A stretch of DNA of 64,000 nucleotides from an uncultured Bacteroidota bacterium. GTDB lineage: Bacteria > Bacteroidota > Bacteroidia > Flavobacteriales > Flavobacteriaceae. The position numbers were made by a program, and so were the translations under genes. Under the pieces are notes generated by a model. It ran no database searches. It had not been told where the DNA came from and saw nothing but the letters and a program-made list of their open reading frames with translations. The stretch lies in assembly GCA_902628605.1 (NCBI GenBank), contig CACONV010000001.1, forward strand, positions 11,101 through 75,100, read 5' to 3'. Shown here in pieces: positions 58,732-64,000 of this stretch (positions within the stretch are counted from its first letter, which is position 1; every line of letters begins with the position of its first letter).

Positions 58732-59169
58732 TTAACTTAATCCCGTACTTCCAAATCCAGACTGCCCTCTTTTGCTTTGACCTATTTCCTCAACCAATTT
58801 CCAATTAACATTTGAAAAGTTTGAAATAACCATTTGGGCTATTCTGTCTCCCGGATGAATTTCATATTTTTTATCTGATAAATTAATTAAAATTACACCT
58901 ACTTCACCCTTATAATCTGCATCTATAGTGCCCGGTGAATTTAATACTGTTATACCGTATTTTAGCGCTAGTCCTGATCTTGGACGAATTTGCCCTTCAA
59001 ATTTTTCTGGTAGGGATATTTTTAGACCAGTTGGAATAAGAATTCTCTGGAAAGGATTTAAACATATTGGTTTCTTTATATTAGCTCTTAGGTCTAGTCC
59101 TGCTGAGTTCGAAGTTGCATAACTTGGAAGGTCGTAAGGAGAAGTGTTTATAACTGGTAAATCAATCAT
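58732..59169 (-). CDS. dut: dUTP diphosphatase
   Basis: A 145-residue trimeric dUTPase that hydrolyses dUTP to dUMP and diphosphate. All five motifs are seen: [13 protein letters not shown] (I), [13 protein letters not shown] (II), [20 protein letters not shown] (III), [12 protein letters not shown] (IV) and [12 protein letters not shown] (V). Length is standard. It is the first gene of an operon with the DUF4292 and EnvC-like genes. The region before it is A/T-rich and separates it from atpG. Confidence 0.97.
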   Translation of the reverse strand: MIDLPVINTSPYDLPSYATSNSAGLDLRANIKKPICLNPFQRILIPTGLKISLPEKFEGQIRPRSGLALKYGITVLNSPGTIDADYKGEVGVILINLSDKKYEIHPGDRIAQMVISNFSNVNWKLVEEIGQSKRGQSGFGSTGLS

Positions 59170-59245
59170 TTTTTACCTAAAAATATAAACTTAATTGGTA
59201 AAAATAATGAGAAAAAAAATTTTTTAAAAAAGTTATTTGCCTTAG

Positions 59246-60103
59246 TTACTTTTTGAGTGCTTCTGCACCCCCCACTATTTCTAATATTTCGTTGGTAATT
59301 GAAGCTTGACGTGCTTTATTGTATGTTAATTTTAATTGATCAGCGAGTTCAGCTGCATTATCGGTTGCTTTATGCATTGCAGTCATCCTTGCCCCATGTT
59401 CGCTTGCAAAAGATTCTCTTAAAGCCTTATAAAGCATAATTTTTATTCCTTTTGGGATAAGATCTTCAAGTATTTTTGACTTGTTTGGTTCATAGATATA
59501 ATCACTTAAATTTTCAATTTTTTCTGAATCATTAATTCTGTAAGGTAATAAGGTATCAATTGAAATAATTTGGGTGGCTGCATTTTTAAACTTATTATAA
59601 ATTATCTCAATTTTGTCGTATTCACCAGATACAAACTTTGAAATATATTTATCAGCAATTTCACTAGTCAATTTATAGTCAAGGTTATCAAATAAATTAC
59701 TATGATCATTGGCTATTGTAAAACTTTTGGTCAATATATCATTACCTTTTTTCCCAATGGTTACTAGATCAACTTCTCTATCACCATTATCATATAAATA
59801 ATTTTTTGTGGTCTTAATTATGTTCGAATTAAAACCTCCGCATAGTCCACGATTTGAAGTAACTGAAATTAAAAGGCGTTTAGGGGAAGTCTTTTCTCCC
59901 ACCAAAGGGCTTGAAAATCCTGGCATTGTTTTCAAAATATCTGAGATAACACTAAACAAGTTTTCTGAATATGGGCGCATAGAAATAATGGCTGACTGAG
60001 CTTTTTTAAGCTTTGCGGCAGAAACCATTTTCATGGCTTGGGTGATTTGCATCGTAGATGAAACAGATGAAATTCTACTCCTTATTTCTTTTAAATTTGC
60101 CAA
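59246..60103 (-). CDS. atpG: ATP synthase F1 gamma subunit
   Basis: A 285-residue central stalk subunit. The N-terminal helix is EIRSRISSVSSTMQITQAMK with MVSAAKL, and the C-terminal helix is MTAMHKATDNAAELADQLKL with TYNKARQASITNEILEIVGG. Both are the gamma signatures. RLLISVTSNRGLCGGFNSNI is in the middle. It ends the operon here, since no atpD or atpC follows. It lies four bases after atpA. Confidence 0.97.
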   Translation of the reverse strand: MANLKEIRSRISSVSSTMQITQAMKMVSAAKLKKAQSAIISMRPYSENLFSVISDILKTMPGFSSPLVGEKTSPKRLLISVTSNRGLCGGFNSNIIKTTKNYLYDNGDREVDLVTIGKKGNDILTKSFTIANDHSNLFDNLDYKLTSEIADKYISKFVSGEYDKIEIIYNKFKNAATQIISIDTLLPYRINDSEKIENLSDYIYEPNKSKILEDLIPKGIKIMLYKALRESFASEHGARMTAMHKATDNAAELADQLKLTYNKARQASITNEILEIVGGAEALKK

Positions 60104-60107
60104 GATA

Positions 60108-61685
60108 CTATTTGAATTGATTTGATATTTTTAAACATACATCCTCTAGAGTTTTGAAAATAGCTTCATTTAAAATACCATCTTTGAGAGATTTCAAAAC
60201 TTTTCTGTGGCTTTTATTCAACTCTTTAATATAAGCCGCTTCAAAATCTTTGATCCTATCAACAGGAACTTCTTTTAATAAATTTTTGGTTCCAGCATAA
60301 ATTATGGCTATTTGGTCTTCTACTTTAAATGGATCATTTTGAGATTGCTTTAAAATTTCTACATTTCTTTTACCTTTCTCTATGACATTTAATGTGGCCG
60401 CGTCCAAATCTGAACCAAATTTCGCAAATGCTTCTAGCTCTCTAAACTGGGCTTGGTCTAATTTTAAAGTTCCCGCAATTTTTTTCATAGATTTAATTTG
60501 AGCTGATCCACCAACTCTAGAAACTGATATACCAACATTTATAGCAGGTCTAACACCTGAGTTAAATAGATCTGATTCTAAAAATATTTGGCCGTCTGTA
60601 ATTGAAATTACATTCGTTGGAATGTAGGCCGATACATCTCCTGCTTGTGTTTCAATGATTGGGAGCGCTGTTAAGGAACCCCCTCCTTTAACTCTAGATT
60701 TTAACATCTTTGGAAGGTCATTCATTTGTTGGGCTATTTTATCATCCCCAATAATTTTTGCAGCTCTTTCCAAAAGTCGAGAATGCAGATAGAAAACGTC
60801 ACCTGGGAATGCTTCCCTTCCTGGAGGCCTTCTTAATAAAAGAGAAACCTCTCTGTAAGCAACTGCTTGTTTTGATAAATCATCAAAAATAATTAAGGCT
60901 GGTCTTCCAGTATCTCTAAAAAATTCTCCAATTGCTGCTCCAGCCATAGGAGCATAAACTTGCATAGGTGAAGGGTCTGAAGCATTCGCAGCAACAATTG
61001 TGGTGTAAGCTAGAGCTCCCTTGTCTTCTAAGACTTTTGAGATAGCCGCAACAGTAGATGCCTTTTGTCCAATAGCAACATAAATACAATAAACAGGAAC
61101 CCCTGCATCAAAAAACTCTTTTTGATTGAGTATGGTGTCTATGCAAACAGTAGTTTTCCCAGTTTGCCTGTCGCCAATGACGAGTTCTCTTTGCCCTCTT
61201 CCAACTGGAATCATGGCATCGATCGCTTTTACACCAGTTTGAAGAGGCTCACTAACTGGTTGTCTATATATTACACCTGGTGCCTTTCTTTCAAGTGGCA
61301 TATCAATTAAATCTCCTTTTACCGGACCTTTACCGTCTATAGGATTTCCAAGAGTGTCAACAACTCTTCCAATAATTTTTTCACCAACTTTAATTGAAGC
61401 AATTTTTTTAGTTCTTTTTAAACGATCCCCTTCTTTTATTTGTTCTGAAGAGCCAAACAAAACAACCCCAACATTGTCTTCTTCCAAGTTTAGAACCATT
61501 CCTTCAAGACCAGAGTCAAAACTTACAAGCTCCCCATACTGAGCGTTTGACAAACCGTAAACTCTTGCTATTCCGTCACCTACTTCCAATACAGTACCTG
61601 TTTCTTCGAGAGCGCCAGAAAAATTTGCGTTAGAAAGTTCTTCTTTAATAATTGATGATATTTCTGATGGTTTAATTGATGCCAT
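60108..61685 (-). CDS. atpA: ATP synthase F1 alpha subunit
   Basis: A 525-residue subunit that carries the non-catalytic nucleotide sites. The Walker A motif is [14 protein letters not shown] near residue 170. [20 protein letters not shown] opens the first barrel. [20 protein letters not shown] is the Walker B and arginine region. [20 protein letters not shown] is a family signature, and [15 protein letters not shown] holds the arginine finger. It lies ten bases after atpH. Confidence 0.98.
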   Translation of the reverse strand: MASIKPSEISSIIKEELSNANFSGALEETGTVLEVGDGIARVYGLSNAQYGELVSFDSGLEGMVLNLEEDNVGVVLFGSSEQIKEGDRLKRTKKIASIKVGEKIIGRVVDTLGNPIDGKGPVKGDLIDMPLERKAPGVIYRQPVSEPLQTGVKAIDAMIPVGRGQRELVIGDRQTGKTTVCIDTILNQKEFFDAGVPVYCIYVAIGQKASTVAAISKVLEDKGALAYTTIVAANASDPSPMQVYAPMAGAAIGEFFRDTGRPALIIFDDLSKQAVAYREVSLLLRRPPGREAFPGDVFYLHSRLLERAAKIIGDDKIAQQMNDLPKMLKSRVKGGGSLTALPIIETQAGDVSAYIPTNVISITDGQIFLESDLFNSGVRPAINVGISVSRVGGSAQIKSMKKIAGTLKLDQAQFRELEAFAKFGSDLDAATLNVIEKGKRNVEILKQSQNDPFKVEDQIAIIYAGTKNLLKEVPVDRIKDFEAAYIKELNKSHRKVLKSLKDGILNEAIFKTLEDVCLKISNQFK

Positions 61686-61694
61686 ATTTTAATA

Positions 61695-62243
61695 TTAAAT
61701 AAATGTATTTTCTTTTTTTAAACTTGTTTTTAATTTGTTAAGACTTGTGTTTACAGAATTGTCAAACTGGATATCTCCAACTTTTATTATAAAACCTCCA
61801 ATTAGTTTTTTGTCGATAATATTGACAATCTTGATTTTATTTTTTGTTATTTTTTTAATAACAGGTTTTAAATTCTTTTCAATTGTATTAGATATTTTTT
61901 GCGCCGATATTAAATAACATGTCACTATTCCACTGTTGATCTTATAAAGCTCAATAAATTGATTTAAGATGTCATCAAAAAGATATAGCCTGTTTTTTCT
62001 TGCCAGTATTTTAATGAGATTTTTTAAATTCTCACTTGCGTTAACGCATATATTTAACAATATTCTTTTTTTCTTTTGGTTGGGTACAGTTTTATTTTTT
62101 AAAATCTTAAATAAATCGGAATTGTTTGATATTATTTCTATTGTTTTTTCGCTTTCAATAACAATTTCCCCCAAGATATTAGTCTTTTGGCTATATGCCA
62201 AATAAGCTTTTGCGTATCGAATAGCTGCAACTTGTTTAATCAT
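61695..62243 (-). CDS. atpH: ATP synthase F1 delta subunit
   Basis: A 182-residue peripheral stalk subunit (OSCP type). The N-terminal part begins AAIRYAKAYLAYSQKTNILG. Then come LKNLIKILARKNRLYLFDDI and the C-terminal LIGGFIIKVGDIQFDNSVNT, the most conserved part of the family. It overlaps atpF by four bases and fits the operon. Confidence 0.93.
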   Translation of the reverse strand: MIKQVAAIRYAKAYLAYSQKTNILGEIVIESEKTIEIISNNSDLFKILKNKTVPNQKKKRILLNICVNASENLKNLIKILARKNRLYLFDDILNQFIELYKINSGIVTCYLISAQKISNTIEKNLKPVIKKITKNKIKIVNIIDKKLIGGFIIKVGDIQFDNSVNTSLNKLKTSLKKENTFI

Positions 62244-62740
62244 TTTAATTCAATTTCATCAATCAATTTTTGAACATAATCGTCCTGTTTTTGCTTTTCG
62301 CTTAGCTCCTTCTTAAGAATTTTTGATGCAATTTCAACCGATAAATCAACTACTTGAAATTTTAAGTCTTTCAATATTAAGTCTTTTTCCTTTGTTATTG
62401 ACTCTCTTGCATTTTCAATTATCTTTTCTGACTCGAGCTTTGCCACGTTTTTTGCATCTTCAACAATTTCTCTACCCATTTTCTTTGCATCTGAAATTAT
62501 AAAGTCCCTCTCCTTTTTCGCTTCGTTTAGTATCTTCTCATTGTCAGACTTGATTTTTGAAAACTCATCCTTAGCCTTTTGAGCAGATTCTAGAGACTCT
62601 TTTATAGAATTTTCTCTTTCATTAAGGGTGTCAAGAATAGGTTTCCATGCAAACTTCTTAAGAATTAAAATGAGGCCAATAAAAATTAAAAGTTGCCAAA
62701 AGAATAGGCCAAAAGAAAATTCATTTATTAATTTTTCCAT
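62240..62740 (-). CDS. atpF: ATP synthase F0 b subunit
   Basis: A 166-residue stalk subunit. One N-terminal membrane helix (FGLFFWQLLIFIGLILILKK) leads to KFAWKPILDTLNERENSIKE, the b-subunit hallmark. A long charged coiled coil follows (AKKERDFIISDAKKMGREIV). It dimerises and links the membrane ring to delta. Confidence 0.95.
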   Translation of the reverse strand: MEKLINEFSFGLFFWQLLIFIGLILILKKFAWKPILDTLNERENSIKESLESAQKAKDEFSKIKSDNEKILNEAKKERDFIISDAKKMGREIVEDAKNVAKLESEKIIENARESITKEKDLILKDLKFQVVDLSVEIASKILKKELSEKQKQDDYVQKLIDEIELK

Positions 62741-62773
62741 TTAGTTCCAAGTTTTAGAGGTTTTAAAAAATGC

Positions 62774-62965
62774 CTACAATACAAACATAGCTGCAAAACC
62801 GATTCCTTCAACCAGAGCAGCTCCAATTAGCATTGCAGTTTGAATTTTTCCATAAGCGTCTGGTTGTCTACCAATGGCTTCCATAGCGCCTCTGCCGATG
62901 CCTCCTATTCCAATTCCTACTCCTATAACTATTAAACCTCCTCCTACTATTGCTGGGATTTCCAT
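62774..62965 (-). CDS. atpE: ATP synthase F0 c subunit
   Basis: A 63-residue hairpin proteolipid. Two helices (IVGGGLIVIGVGIGIGGIG and ALVEGIGFAAMFVL) are joined by the polar loop GRQPDAYG. The ion-binding Glu is in ALVEG. The Gln and Glu-Ser pair that mark sodium-binding rings are absent, so protons are expected. Confidence 0.94.
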   Translation of the reverse strand: MEIPAIVGGGLIVIGVGIGIGGIGRGAMEAIGRQPDAYGKIQTAMLIGAALVEGIGFAAMFVL

Positions 62966-63006
62966 AATTTATAATAATTTAATTAAACATTCATTTTAAA
63001 AATAAC

Positions 63007-64000
63007 CTAGTGGTCATGTTCTTCAACAGCAAAACCAAAATATAATGCTGATAAAATTGTAAATATATATGCCTGCAAAAGTGCAACTAAAATTTCAATT
63101 ATTGAAATAAAAAAAGCCAATAAAAATGATAATCCCGACCCAATAAAGTTCCTAAAAAGGAAAATCATTGAAATCAAAGTCATCATAACTATATGGCCAG
63201 CTAAAATATTCGCGTACAACCTAATCATTAATGTAAAAGGTTTGATAAATACGCCTAATAATTCAATAGGGGCCATTATGATTTTCATTGGCAATGGCAT
63301 TCCAGGCATCCAAAAAATATGCATCCAATAATCTTTGGTTCCACTTATTGTAGTAATTATAAATGTCAATAGCGCCAAACAAAATGTTATTGCTATGTTT
63401 CCAGTTACGTTCACACCAAGGGGTGTTAGTCCCAAAATATTACAAAACCAAACAAAAAAGAATATTGTTAAAAGAAAGCTCATAAACCTTTTGTAGTGCT
63501 TTAGTCCTATATTGGGAATCGCAATTTCATCTTTTATATAGACAATTAAAGGCTCAAAAAATCTTCCAACTCCAGAAGAAATCAATCCATTTTTTTTATA
63601 AGATTGAGCCAAGTTTCTGAAAAGAAAGAACATTAATATTGAGACGAAAATTATACTTACTACACTTTTGGTTATTGAGAAATCTATGGGTTTGGGGTTT
63701 AAAGGGTGGCCATACTTATCATAATTAATCGTTCCTTTCGAATCACTTTTATATATTTTATCATGGTGAAGTACGTAATAAGAGTCATTTATGTTTACGA
63801 CTTCCCTTCCGTGGTCAAATTTTGAAGACATAAAAAATTTGAATCCTTTGTCATAAATAATTATTGGAAGTGGAATCCCAATATATACTTTTCTATTTGT
63901 CTTCTTGTCTTTGTAGGAAAGTAAACCGAAATCATGAGAATCTTGAACATGATGATGAATGTACTCGGTAATTTCTTGTTTTAGATTTTTATCACCACTT
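63007..64000 (-). CDS. atpB: ATP synthase F0 a subunit, 5' end beyond window
   Basis: The frame is open from the stop at 63007 to the right edge (at least 331 codons), so the start lies outside. An internal ATG at 63831 (SSKFDHGREVV) would drop 56 codons that read as typical for flavobacterial a subunits: EITEYIHHHVQDSHDFGLLS and VYIGIPLPIIIYDKGFKFFM. The rest has five to six helices and the essential Arg in MIRLYANILAGHIVMMTL. The subunit forms the proton half-channels against the c ring. The N-terminal extension reaches into the periplasm. Confidence 0.95.
   Translation of the reverse strand, partial: SGDKNLKQEITEYIHHHVQDSHDFGLLSYKDKKTNRKVYIGIPLPIIIYDKGFKFFMSSKFDHGREVVNINDSYYVLHHDKIYKSDSKGTINYDKYGHPLNPKPIDFSITKSVVSIIFVSILMFFLFRNLAQSYKKNGLISSGVGRFFEPLIVYIKDEIAIPNIGLKHYKRFMSFLLTIFFFVWFCNILGLTPLGVNVTGNIAITFCLALLTFIITTISGTKDYWMHIFWMPGMPLPMKIIMAPIELLGVFIKPFTLMIRLYANILAGHIVMMTLISMIFLFRNFIGSGLSFLLAFFISIIEILVALLQAYIFTILSALYFGFAVEEHDH

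Noticed and set aside
61065..61542. Plus-strand frames inside atpA
   Set aside because: They are shadows of a fully conserved gene.
63007..63831. atpB starting at the internal ATG 63831
   Set aside because: The same frame stays open to the window edge and reads as the known N-terminal extension of flavobacterial a subunits.

Overview
The window looks like a marine member of the Flavobacteriia (Bacteroidota). It is AT-rich and tightly packed. It carries gldH, a SusC/SusD pair, many lipoproteins, and promoters with the Bacteroidota -7 box TAnnTTTG. Its F-type ATP synthase operon runs atpB-E-F-H-A-G with no atpD or atpC after it. The gldH to penicillin-binding protein 1A link and the HU-SPOR protein also fit this class. 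The species cannot be told from the sequence. No insertion sequence, phage gene, CRISPR array or rRNA was seen, and only one tRNA gene.

Region 1 (1-15100) is accessory. It mixes exported proteins that appear to have small alpha+beta barrel or cone folds: four large exported proteins that may be paired ABM-like barrels (424, 2276, 8651, 9426), NTF2/SnoaL-like lipoproteins (1147, 3824, 8096), one START/AHSA1 protein (1713) and one exported Dabb protein (12220). Six of these genes share an almost fixed promoter-leader module: a TATATTTA-like -7 box, 3-6 bases, TTAACCATAAA or TTAATCATAAA (or close), 9-12 bases, then ATG. The gene at 3824 also has nine A-tracts in 10-base register upstream. Housekeeping-type genes lie between them (NAD(P)-binding oxidoreductase, glycosyltransferase, YbdG-type MscS channel, MerC-like protein, M19 dipeptidase-like protein, cupin, DUF2911).

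Region 2 (15100-48000) is a catabolic island. It holds five type I sulfatases, all predicted lipoproteins. It also holds a formylglycine-generating enzyme that is itself a predicted lipoprotein, a SusC/SusD transporter, a DUF1080 3-keto-glycoside hydrolase-like protein, an exported Gfo/Idh/MocA oxidoreductase, a ThuA protein, a serine hydrolase, an esterase of the PHB-depolymerase type and a prolyl oligopeptidase. No classical glycoside hydrolase or polysaccharide lyase was recognised. The set suggests uptake and desulfation of a sulfated glycan or glycoside, with bond cleavage perhaps by the oxidative 3-keto route. Other genes here include an acyl-CoA dehydrogenase close to glutaryl-CoA dehydrogenase but lacking its catalytic Glu, an ankyrin protein, a DUF2271 protein with a flavinylation-like motif, and an operon of very small membrane proteins (45480-46093).

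Region 3 (48000-64000) is core genome: LpxR-like protein, PBP1A, gldH, trhO, recA, plsC-like acyltransferase, trpS, HU-SPOR protein, EnvC-like activator, DUF4292 lipoprotein, dut and the ATP synthase operon. atpB runs off the right edge.

Three genes of under 60 residues are described (4844, 12601, 45686). The sulfatase at 32478 has a complete lipoprotein N-terminus but an ATC codon where its start should be. No recognisable transcription factor was seen in the whole 64 kb.
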